Assembly (NCBI RefSeq): GCF_020907245.1
Contig: NZ_JAJJWH010000025.1
Span: 1 to 55,917 of the forward strand
Direction of reading: 5' to 3'
Length of the DNA: 55,917 bases
Source: Pontibacter harenae
GTDB taxonomy: Bacteria > Bacteroidota > Bacteroidia > Cytophagales > Hymenobacteraceae
Part shown: piece by piece, positions 7,602-16,210 of the stretch
How positions within the stretch are numbered: the stretch's first letter is position 1
Layout of the letters: every line of letters starts with the position of its first letter
Made by a program: the position numbers and the translations under genes
The notes under the pieces: generated by a model
Told to the model about the DNA's origin: nothing
Database searches by the model: none
The model's input: only the letters and a program-made list of their open reading frames with translations

Positions 7602-9953
7602 CTACTCCACTATTATTTCTTCGGCAAACAACCATGTTTTTTGTCCAGCCGATGGGTATTTGGCAGGGCTTACACCTACATTCTTTGCTGTTACCTTCAC
7701 ATACCTCGCTTTGGTAGGCGCTATGGTGGCTACAACTTCTTTTTTCAGAATACCTTCTTCCCCTGCAGGGTTAACTGCTGTTATCGTCTTTACTGTTCTA
7801 TAGTTCCTCCCATCATCCGACACGGCATACTCCACCTGTGCGGGCAGGAAAATACGATAGCCAATATTTTGTAGGAAAGAAGTGCTAAGCTTGCTCAAAG
7901 AAGTTTCCTTCTGAAGGTCGATCACAGCTTCCATATCTGTCCCGTAAAAGCCTGTCCACTGGCCATCCGTCTGGTCTGTGGTTCCTTTTAGGCCGTTCAC
8001 CAATGCGTTCTGGCTGGCGTAGCTTTTATGTGCTGGTGTATTAAGCTTTATGTTACTGTTAAAGGCTTTATGGGCATCAAATGTTTTTGTACTTACTTTG
8101 CCAGCCAATTTACCGTCTACAAAAGAGGCAGCTTTTATCGTGGCTGTCTTATCTAACGTAAAGGGCTCTGTGTATTTTTTAGAGGAAGTAGTCGGGTTGG
8201 TGCCATCCAAAGTATAGTAGACAGGAGCATTGGCAGCATCTGTCAGGAAAGTAACTTCAGCCACACCACGCTTTGCATCTACTTTTACCTGTTGCCTTAC
8301 ATTAAAGGCACTTCTGGCGTAGTTTACACCCATCGCATCAAAACGCTTGTACTGCTGCTGCATACGCACTTTAAAATCCTCCCAATCCTTTTTAGCAGCA
8401 GGTGTCCATAATACCTCCGACAGCGCCGACATCCGCGGCATGATCATATATTCGACATGTTCTTGGGTAGGTATATACTCCGTCCAGACGTTAGCCTGTG
8501 CTCCCAAAATATACTTCTTTTCGTCTTCGGACAACTCCGCTGGCGTGGGTTCAAAAGAATATACTTTCTCTAATGTCGTGAAGCCATGTATGGCTGTAGG
8601 TTCAAGCTCACGCTCACCTTGGTAGTGGTCGAAGTACACATGCGAACCAGGTGTCATAACCACATAATGCTTCTGCTTTGCTGCTTCTATACCTCCTGCA
8701 GTACCACGCCAGGACATTACGTAAGCATTGGGTGCCAGGCCGCCTTCTAGTATCTCGTCCCAACCGATAATGGTTCTGCCCTTGGCATTCACGAACTTTT
8801 CCATGCGCTGAATAAAGTAGCTCTGCAGCTCGTGCTCATCCTTCAGCCCTTCGGCAGCTATACGAGCCTGGCATTTAGGGCATTCTTTCCAGCGGGCTTT
8901 CGGAGATTCATCTCCCCCTATATGAATAACTTTGCTCGGGAACAGGTCCATCACTTCTGTTAATACATCCTCCAGAAAGGTGAAGGTTTTCTCATCGCCA
9001 GCACAATATACATCGTCAAAAACGCCCCACTTCGACTCTACTTTAAAAGGCCCGCCTGTGCAGGAGAGCTCTGGATAAGCTGTGAGAGCCGCTAAAGAAT
9101 GACCTGGCATTTCAATTTCGGGCACTACATTAATGTAACGCTCCTGGGCATATTTTACTACCTCCCGTATTTCATTCTGCGTGTAAAAGCCTCCGTGGCG
9201 TTTATTATCGTACGTTTGTGGCAAATCCCAGTAATGGCCGGTCAGGGTGCTGTCGCGCCATGCTCCAACCTCTGTTAGCTTAGGGTATTTCTTTATTTCA
9301 ATTCGCCAACCCTGGTCTTCTGTCAGGTGCCAATGGAAAGAGTTCATCTTGTGCATGGCAAGATAATCTATGTACTGCTTCACAAACTCCACTGGGTAAA
9401 AATGACGCGCTACATCTAGGTGCATGCCACGCCAGGCATAACGGGGCTTATCTACTATATCTACTGCAGGCAAAGCAACATTGGGTGTCGTTTTTTGTGG
9501 CGGCAACAGCTGCTTTATAGTTTGAGTACCCATAAAGATACCGTTCGGCTCGTTTGCAGCCAACACCACCCGAGACGGCTGCACCTGCAACGTATAGCCT
9601 TCTTTACCTAAAGAATCTGCAGCACCTTCTAATGTCAAAAGAATTAGGTTAGATGCTTTGGCAGCAGGCTTCTTCTCCACAACCTGAGGCAGTATACCAG
9701 ATACCTTTTGCACATCCTGCGCCAGTCGCTGCCCTATCTTCTTCAGCTCTTTATTCTTGGCATCTACATAAATCCTTGTATCTGCTTTAAAAGTAAAACT
9801 GCCGTTCTGTGGCCGCAACTGTAAGGGCTGTGGTATAACAGCTATGGGCTGGGTTTTAACTTGTGCCTGGGCACCAACTGGCAGCAGCGTAGAAACGGCA
9901 GCAAAAATGGCTATACAAACTATAAGTGCTATTATTTTATTTTTGATGTTCAT
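7602..9953 (-). CDS. Secreted GH20 beta-N-acetylhexosaminidase
   Basis: The 783-aa protein has a signal peptide (to about residue 31, GAQAQ), a GH20b-type alpha/beta domain (about 35-165), then the GH20 barrel with HLTEDQGWRIEIKKYP (about 209) and HIGGDES, in which Asp348 and Glu349 are the polarising and acid/base pair. A chitobiase C-terminal-like segment (VYYTLDGTNPTTSSKKY) and an F5/8-type carbohydrate-binding module (about 640-783) follow. The family releases terminal GlcNAc or GalNAc from the non-reducing end. It lies between the NagB-LmbE fusion and the NagP-like permease, which together make a GlcNAc release, uptake and catabolism unit. Confidence 0.93.
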   Translation of the reverse strand: MNIKNKIIALIVCIAIFAAVSTLLPVGAQAQVKTQPIAVIPQPLQLRPQNGSFTFKADTRIYVDAKNKELKKIGQRLAQDVQKVSGILPQVVEKKPAAKASNLILLTLEGAADSLGKEGYTLQVQPSRVVLAANEPNGIFMGTQTIKQLLPPQKTTPNVALPAVDIVDKPRYAWRGMHLDVARHFYPVEFVKQYIDYLAMHKMNSFHWHLTEDQGWRIEIKKYPKLTEVGAWRDSTLTGHYWDLPQTYDNKRHGGFYTQNEIREVVKYAQERYINVVPEIEMPGHSLAALTAYPELSCTGGPFKVESKWGVFDDVYCAGDEKTFTFLEDVLTEVMDLFPSKVIHIGGDESPKARWKECPKCQARIAAEGLKDEHELQSYFIQRMEKFVNAKGRTIIGWDEILEGGLAPNAYVMSWRGTAGGIEAAKQKHYVVMTPGSHVYFDHYQGERELEPTAIHGFTTLEKVYSFEPTPAELSEDEKKYILGAQANVWTEYIPTQEHVEYMIMPRMSALSEVLWTPAAKKDWEDFKVRMQQQYKRFDAMGVNYARSAFNVRQQVKVDAKRGVAEVTFLTDAANAPVYYTLDGTNPTTSSKKYTEPFTLDKTATIKAASFVDGKLAGKVSTKTFDAHKAFNSNIKLNTPAHKSYASQNALVNGLKGTTDQTDGQWTGFYGTDMEAVIDLQKETSLSKLSTSFLQNIGYRIFLPAQVEYAVSDDGRNYRTVKTITAVNPAGEEGILKKEVVATIAPTKARYVKVTAKNVGVSPAKYPSAGQKTWLFAEEIIVE

Positions 9954-9996
9954 CCCAAGCCTTTATGTTCTCCTAAAATACACCAATTTATTTAGT

Positions 9997-10033
9997 AAAA
10001 GGAGCTGTTATGGTAACCTTAACAGCTCCTTTT
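9997..10033 (-). terminator. Hairpin between the NagB-LmbE and hexosaminidase genes
   Basis: Arms AAAAGGAGCTGTT (9997-10009) and AACAGCTCCTTTT (10021-10033) pair perfectly over 13 bp, starting 6 bases after the NagB-LmbE stop. A terminator or attenuator here would set fusion-gene expression apart from that of the downstream GH20 gene. Confidence 0.75.
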
Positions 10034-10039
10034 AAGAAG

Positions 10040-11962
10040 TTATTCAAATTTCCACCTAACAAAAGCCTCCATGGCCTCATATTCTGCCAAGCCAAGTCTG
10101 TCGTAGCATTTAGCGGTTTCGCTGGTACGCTCCTCAGCTCGCACCCAAAACTCTCGTGCATCGTCACCTGGGAAAACAGGCGTATCTTTCTGCGACTGGT
10201 GCTTAAAGATGGCGTGGCGCTTGCGCATCACCTCCTGTGGCGACAATGGTACAGCCATCTCAATCTCGTGGGTCTCAAATTCATGCCATGCGCCACGGTA
10301 CAGCCATAACCAGCAATCTTTCGTCCATTCTTCGGTTTCGCGCAGGCGAGTAAGGGCCTGCAACACTATATCGAAGCATACCTTGTGTGTGCCATGCGGA
10401 TCGGCAAAATCGCCTGCTGCAAATACCTGATGCGGTTTTACTTGCTGCAGCAGCTCCATTGTCTGCTTTATGTCATCCTCAAAGCCTGACAATTTCTGGT
10501 CTTTAGCCCGCTCATAAAACGGCAGGTTCATAAAATGAATGTGGTCATCTTCCAAACCAGCGAACCTGGCACCCGCAATAGCCTCTCCTTTTCTGATAAG
10601 CCCTTTCACAGTGCGGATTTCATTGATATCGGCTTGGTTTGGTTGCTTACCTTTCAAGAAGGACCTCATCTTACTGTAAAGTTCCTCCAGTTGCTGCACA
10701 TCTCTATCCTGCGATTTTCCGAAGTCTATGGCAAACTCAACGAAGCGCAGTGTTTCATCGTCCCAAACCGCTGTGTTGCCTGAGGTTTGGTACGCCACAT
10801 GCACATCGTGCCCCTGGTCTGCCAACCGTATAAACGTACCGCCCATCGAGATCACATCATCGTCGGGGTGCGGCGAAAAGATAACCACACGCTTCAGTGC
10901 TGGTTCGGCACGCTCAGGACGATTGCTGTCATCGGCATTTGGCTTGCCTCCAGGCCAACCCGTGATAGTGCGCTGCACTTTGTTAAATATGTCTATGTTG
11001 ATATTGTACACTGGCCCCTTCTCGGTAGCCAGCTGTGCCATACCATGGTTGTTGTAGTTCTCCTCCGTCAGCTTCAGAATAGGCTTATTTACAGCCGTAG
11101 ACAACCAGATCACAGCCTTCTTGATCAGCTTTTCATCCCAAACGCAATCTTTTACAAGCCAAGGTGTATCGAAGCGAGTCAGGCCAGAGGCTGCATCCTG
11201 GTCTAGCACAAACTCCACATGCTCGGAAAGCTGCAGGTAAGTGGCTGGTACATCTGAAGATATCTCACCTTCCACTGCTTTTTTAATGATTGGTGCTTTC
11301 TTACCGCTCCAGGCCATCAGAATGATTTCACGGGCTTTGAAGATGGTACCGATACCCATGGTGATGGCCTTGCGTGGCACATTTTCCTTACCACCGAAGT
11401 CTCTCGAGGCATCGCGGCGGGTCAGGTCATCAAGCGTAACGAGGCGTGTACCTGAGTTTGGGGCAGAGCCAGGTTCATTAAAACCAATGTGCCCTGTACG
11501 ACCGATACCCAAAATCTGCAAGTCTAGCCCTCCGAAGGACGTAATCTTTTGCTCGTATGCTAAGCAATAGGCATGAATCTCGTCCTGCTCCAGTGTACCA
11601 TCGGGGATATGCACATTAGCCATATCGATATCTACATGGTCGAAGAGGTTCTCCTCCATGAAAGCCACGTAGCTCTGCTCAGCTGTCGGTTGCATCGGGT
11701 AGTACTCATCCAGGTTAAAAGTAACTACGTTGGCAAAACTCAGCCCTTCCTCTTTATGTAGGCGCACCAACTCACGATATACACCAATTGGTGTTACACC
11801 TGTGGCAAGTCCTAGCACGGCACGCTCCCCGCGCGACTGCTTGTATCGGATCAGTTCGGCGATGCGGCGCGCTACATTTTTAGAGGCAACGTGCTGGTCG
11901 GGATAAACGGAGACAGGAAGCTTTTCAAATCGAGTCTCCTCCAGAAGATTTAAACGGGCCAT
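10040..11962 (-). CDS. nagB: NagB-like sugar-phosphate isomerase fused to a PIG-L/LmbE deacetylase domain
   Basis: The 640-aa protein joins two domains. Residues about 15-300 are NagB/6-phosphogluconolactonase-like (LGLATGVTPIGVY, FNLDEYY, GIGRTGHIGFNEPGS). Residues about 355-640 are LmbE/PIG-L-like, with zinc motif PHPDDD (364-369) and DPHGTH. Single-domain NagB converts glucosamine-6-P to fructose-6-P and ammonia; LmbE-fold enzymes deacetylate GlcNAc compounds. The fusion is common in Bacteroidota. Oddity: E. coli NagB has Asp141 in GVGNDGH, whereas this motif reads GRTGH with Thr at that place, so deaminase activity should not be taken for granted. The deacetylase domain could substitute for NagA, which is absent from the window (inference). 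Confidence 0.88.
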   Translation of the reverse strand: MARLNLLEETRFEKLPVSVYPDQHVASKNVARRIAELIRYKQSRGERAVLGLATGVTPIGVYRELVRLHKEEGLSFANVVTFNLDEYYPMQPTAEQSYVAFMEENLFDHVDIDMANVHIPDGTLEQDEIHAYCLAYEQKITSFGGLDLQILGIGRTGHIGFNEPGSAPNSGTRLVTLDDLTRRDASRDFGGKENVPRKAITMGIGTIFKAREIILMAWSGKKAPIIKKAVEGEISSDVPATYLQLSEHVEFVLDQDAASGLTRFDTPWLVKDCVWDEKLIKKAVIWLSTAVNKPILKLTEENYNNHGMAQLATEKGPVYNINIDIFNKVQRTITGWPGGKPNADDSNRPERAEPALKRVVIFSPHPDDDVISMGGTFIRLADQGHDVHVAYQTSGNTAVWDDETLRFVEFAIDFGKSQDRDVQQLEELYSKMRSFLKGKQPNQADINEIRTVKGLIRKGEAIAGARFAGLEDDHIHFMNLPFYERAKDQKLSGFEDDIKQTMELLQQVKPHQVFAAGDFADPHGTHKVCFDIVLQALTRLRETEEWTKDCWLWLYRGAWHEFETHEIEMAVPLSPQEVMRKRHAIFKHQSQKDTPVFPGDDAREFWVRAEERTSETAKCYDRLGLAEYEAMEAFVRWKFE

Positions 11963-12117
11963 AGTTTATTTTTTGCAGTAAAGTTTTGTTATAAGATTTT
12001 TTAAAATGGAATAAGATTTAGGACACACGACTCACGGTAGCTTCTGCTGACGCAAATCTCCCTAAATTCGTGACTTACCAGTTTTATGGGGTCTCCGGAT
12101 TAACAGCATTTCAAACT

Positions 12118-12168
12118 TTTCCTCTGCCATTTACAGGCCTAAAAAGATGCTGTAAGTGGCAGAGGAAA
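12118..12168 (-). terminator. Hairpin downstream of the NlpC/P60 gene
   Basis: Arms of about 18 bp (TTTCCTCTGCCATTTACAG on the left, CTGTAAGTGGCAGAGGAAA on the right) pair with a single G-T mismatch around a loop of about 13 bases. It lies 50 bp past the NlpC/P60 stop codon, in the spacer before the NagB-LmbE gene. Confidence 0.65.
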
Positions 12169-12219
12169 CAGTTACATATAAATAAAACAGAGGCACTTAG
12201 GCTATTCCCACTACTTCAC

Positions 12220-13428
12220 TTACTCGTAAAGCGGCTTTTCCCTCAAATCTACCAGCGTTGCCTGCGGCGTAATGCGTTTTGCTCTTAGAAAACGGCCTAG
12301 CTCGAAGGCATCATGGTTAGGTGCTTCTGGGTTCATGCTGTTGATGCGTACTTGCCCTGCTGAATGAATGAATTCCTGATTTCCTCCGATCCACATACCC
12401 ACGTGCACGACACGTTCTGATTTACCGTCTTTAGCTGGAACACCAAAGAAAAGCAGATCGCCTGGGCGCATGTTTTGCCAGCCATTCTCTGTGTCTACTA
12501 ACTCACCTATCTGTATCTGCTGCGAGGCATCGCGGGGCAGCACTAAGCCGTTCATAAAGTACACTGTTTTGGTGAAGCCGCTGCAGTCTACACCCTTAAA
12601 AGAGGTACCACCCCATAGGTAAGGCAGGCCCAGCAGCTTTTTACTTGTCTCCACCAGGTTCTGCTCCGTTGGCTGGCGGCTGGCTACCCAATCTTTATAA
12701 TTAGCCGCTTCGCTTGCATCTATAAAAGCAGTTCGGCCGTCAGGAAACTCTACTTCATAAAAACCTTTAGATTGATTTTTTAACAGCATCACATTTCCGA
12801 AAACCATATCAGAAACGGTGGCAGATTTTGAATCGGCACTGGCATAGGCGAAACCGTAAGGTTCTGTGTAAAGGATTTTTTTACCGTCTTGCCATGTAGC
12901 ATATCGCTCTTCATCCATCAAGGTAATACCACCAGCATCGGCCCAAGCAAGGTACTGATCTGGCGTCTGCACCAAATACCAGCCACTTTGCTTTTTCCAC
13001 ACTTTCAAAGGAGTACCCAATGTAGCTTGCGTAGCCAGTTCTGCCGAATGCTTTGGTTGCGAACGAAGATTAGCTACAGAGTTGCGCACAATGGCAAAAT
13101 TTTCTCCGTTAAGCTCCGCCTCTGGCAGCACCTGTATACTATCTACAAAAGAAATATTTGCTGCGCTTAGGCGATCCAATAATGCTTTCTTGGCCTCGGG
13201 CATATTTGTTTCGCCAGCTAAAACCTGACCGTGCGGCTCTACCTGAAACAAGGCCACACGCTTGTCTGGTGCAAACTGCTGACGCACAGCATCAATATGC
13301 GGTTGAGCAGCAGGCGTAGCCGTACTGGCTGTTGCTGTTGCATCTGAAGTAGGTTCTGTAGTGGTTTTACTGCCAGCGCAGGCTCCCATCAACAGGAGCA
13401 GGGCTACATATAAGTTCTTTTTCATCAT
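12220..13428 (-). CDS. NlpC/P60 peptidase lipoprotein with SH3b domains (YkfC-like)
   Basis: The 402-aa protein has a lipobox LLMGAC (Cys17), a linker, two SH3b-like domains (about 110-170 and 180-245) and a C-terminal NlpC/P60 domain with catalytic Cys282 (VDCSGF), His342 (VVHVGMW) and His355 (FIHSAG). SH3b plus NlpC/P60 proteins such as YkfC cut the gamma-D-Glu to diamino-acid bond of muropeptides that have a free L-Ala end, giving L-Ala-D-Glu. This product is the substrate of the epimerase encoded at 16210-17229, so both probably belong to one pathway. The lipobox suggests cleavage outside the cytoplasm. A DUF819 gene lies 76 bp upstream, preceded by the same kind of 41-bp leader repeat. 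Confidence 0.9.
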   Translation of the reverse strand: MMKKNLYVALLLLMGACAGSKTTTEPTSDATATASTATPAAQPHIDAVRQQFAPDKRVALFQVEPHGQVLAGETNMPEAKKALLDRLSAANISFVDSIQVLPEAELNGENFAIVRNSVANLRSQPKHSAELATQATLGTPLKVWKKQSGWYLVQTPDQYLAWADAGGITLMDEERYATWQDGKKILYTEPYGFAYASADSKSATVSDMVFGNVMLLKNQSKGFYEVEFPDGRTAFIDASEAANYKDWVASRQPTEQNLVETSKKLLGLPYLWGGTSFKGVDCSGFTKTVYFMNGLVLPRDASQQIQIGELVDTENGWQNMRPGDLLFFGVPAKDGKSERVVHVGMWIGGNQEFIHSAGQVRINSMNPEAPNHDAFELGRFLRAKRITPQATLVDLREKPLYE

Positions 13429-13438
13429 AGCGATTTAA

Positions 13439-13479
13439 TTTTTACGATACAGGTATCACGATACAAGACACACGAATTT
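13439..13479 (-). repeat. Leader repeat copy 1, just upstream of the NlpC/P60 start
   Basis: About 41 bp closely similar to 14782-14822: both share TTTTTACGA, ACA.GTATCA and ACAAGACACACGA on the plus strand. It ends 10 bases before the NlpC/P60 start codon, so in the transcript it would be the 5' leader. Confidence 0.6.
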
Positions 13480-13504
13480 GCTGCACGCACATCTTAAATT
13501 CAAT

Positions 13505-14767
13505 TTATGGGGCTACCATCTGCATGAGTAGTGCCGATAAGTAAGCGCCGTAGGTGCCGACACCATAGCCTAAAATAGCCAGCAACACGCCTACTGGTGC
13601 CAGGGCAGGATGGAAAGCTCCTGCTACAATAGGCGCTGACGCTGCTCCTCCGACATTGGCCTGACTACCCACAGCTAGGAAGAAGAAAGGCGCTTTGATC
13701 AGCTTGCCTACTATCAACAACAAAAGCACGTGCATAATAATCCAAATAAAGCCCACTAAAAACAGGCCAGGTTGACTAACAATGGCTGTGATGTCCATTT
13801 GCATACCTATCGTTGCCACCAGTATGTACAGAAATATGCTTCCGATGCGGGTAGCACCAACGCCTTCTAACTCACGTGCTTTGGTAAAAGAAAGCAGCAT
13901 GCCAAAGGTTGTTGCCAGCACCACCAGCCAAAAGAAACCTGAAGTAAGGCTGAACTGCTCCAGGTAAGGGGCATTGGCCTCGATCCAAGGCGCAATAATG
14001 TCTGCGAAAAAGTGCGAAATGCCTGTTATTCCTAAGCCCACGCCTATCACCACCATAGTATCAGCCATGCTAGGAATGCGCATAATGCTCAATCTATACT
14101 TCTCCACTTTTTCTTTCAGTTCATTCACAGTGGTACTGTCTGCCTTAAAGAACCTGTCAATCTTTTCGCTATAGCCAACGCCAAACAACAGCACCGCCAT
14201 CCAAACGTTTGCCACTATTACATCTACCGCAATTACCGCTGAGAACAGATTAGGATTGGGCTGAAAAACCTCATACATAGCCAACTGGTTCGCACCACCG
14301 CCTATCCAGCTACCTGCTATAGTTGTAAGTCCGCGCCACACGGCATCAGGTCCTGCCCCGCCTACAATATCCGGCGCGAAGGTGGATACTATAAGTATAG
14401 CCAGCGGACCACCGATCACAATACCGACAGTACCCGTAATAAACATAAGCCCTGCTTTGTGGCGCAGTTTCCAGATCTCTTTTAAATCTAAACTGATGGT
14501 GAACAACACCAGACTTGCAGGAAGTAGGTAGCGTGAAGCCATATGGTACAGGCTGGACTGCTCTCCTGAGATGATGCCAAAGGAGTTTAGCAAACTTGGA
14601 ATCAGGTAGCACAGCAGCACCGATGGCACTACCGAGTAAAACTTCTTGAAAATAGGTCTATCGCTGGATGATGTACTAAAAACAAAAGCCAGTATGATGA
14701 CTAGTATGCCTAGCACAACGGCATCGTTAGTGATAAGTGGTACTTCCTGTACGGTGGTTTCTTCCAT
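13505..14767 (-). CDS. DUF819 family membrane protein, candidate dipeptide or amino-acid transporter
   Basis: The 420-aa product is strongly hydrophobic with about 10-12 membrane helices and DUF819 features: PSLLNSFGII, SLDLKEIWKLR, GSWIGGGANQLAMYE and VGSQANVGGAASAPIVAGAF in the last third. The duplicated GG(A)N(Q/V)-type motifs resemble those of gluconate or citrate-type carriers, but DUF819 has no established function. Its place between NlpC/P60 and the epimerase pair suggests that it moves a muropeptide-derived dipeptide or amino acid (inference). ATG 14767 is preferred over TTG 14809; the extra 14 residues would be encoded within the leader repeat. Confidence 0.85.
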   Translation of the reverse strand: MEETTVQEVPLITNDAVVLGILVIILAFVFSTSSSDRPIFKKFYSVVPSVLLCYLIPSLLNSFGIISGEQSSLYHMASRYLLPASLVLFTISLDLKEIWKLRHKAGLMFITGTVGIVIGGPLAILIVSTFAPDIVGGAGPDAVWRGLTTIAGSWIGGGANQLAMYEVFQPNPNLFSAVIAVDVIVANVWMAVLLFGVGYSEKIDRFFKADSTTVNELKEKVEKYRLSIMRIPSMADTMVVIGVGLGITGISHFFADIIAPWIEANAPYLEQFSLTSGFFWLVVLATTFGMLLSFTKARELEGVGATRIGSIFLYILVATIGMQMDITAIVSQPGLFLVGFIWIIMHVLLLLIVGKLIKAPFFFLAVGSQANVGGAASAPIVAGAFHPALAPVGVLLAILGYGVGTYGAYLSALLMQMVAP

Positions 14768-15121
14768 ATTTGGTTTGATTCTTTTTACGACACAAGTATC
14801 AAGACACAAGACACACGATTTTCCCTTTGTATGATGTTGCTGTATTCCGTTATCCTAGGTTACTGCCGATGCGCACCTACTGCTGAACCAACTGCAACTA
14901 ACTTAACCATTTTGTTATTTCGATCAGTGGGAGAAATCTGATACAAATTCATACATAAAAGATTCCAGATTTCTCACTGCGTTCGAAATGACGATTCCTG
15001 ATTCCCCTGCTAGGAGGGGTTAGGGGTGGGGTCATTTCAAGATCAACTCTCAACTAGCTCAGCCCTTTATTACAGCTTAAAGTTTTATGCCTGCATCTTA
15101 TGTCACACTTAAAAGTTGTTT
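14768..15121. other. Intergenic stretch, 354 bp, with leader repeat and a palindromic element
   Basis: Besides the leader repeat, it contains an inverted repeat: 14913-14940 and 14966-14993 are imperfect reverse complements of about 27 bp (shared GAGAAATCT and TTTCGA), making a palindromic element of about 80 bp. After it comes a G-rich motif (GGAGGGGTTAGGGGTGGGG, 15010-15030) that has relatives near 17311 and 50305. These look like non-coding dispersed repeats. Confidence 0.55.
14782..14822 (-). repeat. Leader repeat copy 2, just upstream of the DUF819 start
   Basis: About 41 bp matching the copy at 13439-13479 at most positions, again ending 14 bases before a start codon. A weaker, inverted relative lies at 19303-19340. 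Confidence 0.6.
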
Positions 15122-16210
15122 CTATGGCTTGTAAAGTACTTGTTCATATTGGTTTATCAAGTTTGTCAGGCGTTGTATGTCTTCGGTGGTATGTTGGCTA
15201 TTTAATATAACACGGGTAATAGGTTCATCAGCTGGTGTTGGGTATCGGAAGCTGGAAATCAGGATTTGGTGCTCCAGCAGAAACGGGCACAAATCTTCGT
15301 GCGTGGTCCTGAATACAGGATAGTGGTCGAAAAAGCTGAACAGTTCAGGTTGCTCAAGCTGCTGCTTAAAACTGGCGATGTTTGAGAACAGCTTTTCTCT
15401 TGCCTCTGCAAAAACTTCGCTGCTGTGCAAAAATGCATACAGGTAAGCAGGTGTCGCAGGCGAAGCACCTCCGAAATGCGGATTTGCTTTTAACTGCTCA
15501 ATTAGCTGCCGATCGCCTAAAATAACACCAGCTGGTATTCCAAAAGCCTTTCCCATGGAGCTTACTACGATAATCCGAACCGCTTGCGCATACTGCGTTA
15601 GCTGCCCATATATTCCTGTTCCATATTTACCCGTTACACCAAAACCATGCGAATCATCTACAATCAAGGTAAACTGCTTGTCTTTGGGTAAAGTCGCCAT
15701 CCAATCGAAACTATAGCTGCGGGCTTTCAGCGGATCAAGTGAATTGCAAACAATAACGATGTGCTTGTACGTCAAATTTGACACCTCTTGCAGTAGCTGC
15801 ACTACCCACGCCTCATGCGTCTGCTTCGGATCGGTGGCATCGGCAGAACTTCGCCATACCGCTGGATGCGTGGCTGGCGCATAGATAAAATATCCGCTGC
15901 CCTGCAAGGTCTGTACCAGCGCCTGCCCCGCCAGATAGCCCGACGACATGGTAAGCGCGGCTTCGGCTCCAGTATAGTCTGCCAGATATGCCTCCACTTC
16001 CTCATACATCTTCAGTTGTAAATTTGAGTTGCGGGAGCTGGAATAGTTGGTGCCGTACCGCTGCATACCCTCTATCAAAAGCTGCTGGAACTCCTTATTA
16101 CTGGAGATGCCCAGGTATGAAGTGCCGCTGCAAAACAGGTGTTCCACGCCGTTAAGCAACAGCGTGCGGCCTGGCAGGTGGTCGATATGTACGTTGGCAG
16201 CGGCAGCCAT
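15122..16210 (-). CDS. PLP-dependent alpha-oxoamine-synthase-like enzyme (BioF/KBL family)
   Basis: The 362-aa protein has the fold-type I PLP pattern: SGTSYLGISSN near residue 28, NYSSSRNSN, VDDSHGFGVTGKYG (about 184, the cofactor Asp with a Ser-His pair) and SSMGKAFG with the Schiff-base Lys221. Family members condense an amino acid (Ala, Gly or Ser) with an acyl-CoA; some relatives are plain aminotransferases. Its ATG overlaps the stop codon of the L-Ala-D/L-Glu epimerase gene (TAATG), a sign of translational coupling. A role in using alanine or glutamate released from muropeptides is therefore attractive but unproven. It is slightly shorter than typical BioF. Confidence 0.82.
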   Translation of the reverse strand: MAAAANVHIDHLPGRTLLLNGVEHLFCSGTSYLGISSNKEFQQLLIEGMQRYGTNYSSSRNSNLQLKMYEEVEAYLADYTGAEAALTMSSGYLAGQALVQTLQGSGYFIYAPATHPAVWRSSADATDPKQTHEAWVVQLLQEVSNLTYKHIVIVCNSLDPLKARSYSFDWMATLPKDKQFTLIVDDSHGFGVTGKYGTGIYGQLTQYAQAVRIIVVSSMGKAFGIPAGVILGDRQLIEQLKANPHFGGASPATPAYLYAFLHSSEVFAEAREKLFSNIASFKQQLEQPELFSFFDHYPVFRTTHEDLCPFLLEHQILISSFRYPTPADEPITRVILNSQHTTEDIQRLTNLINQYEQVLYKP

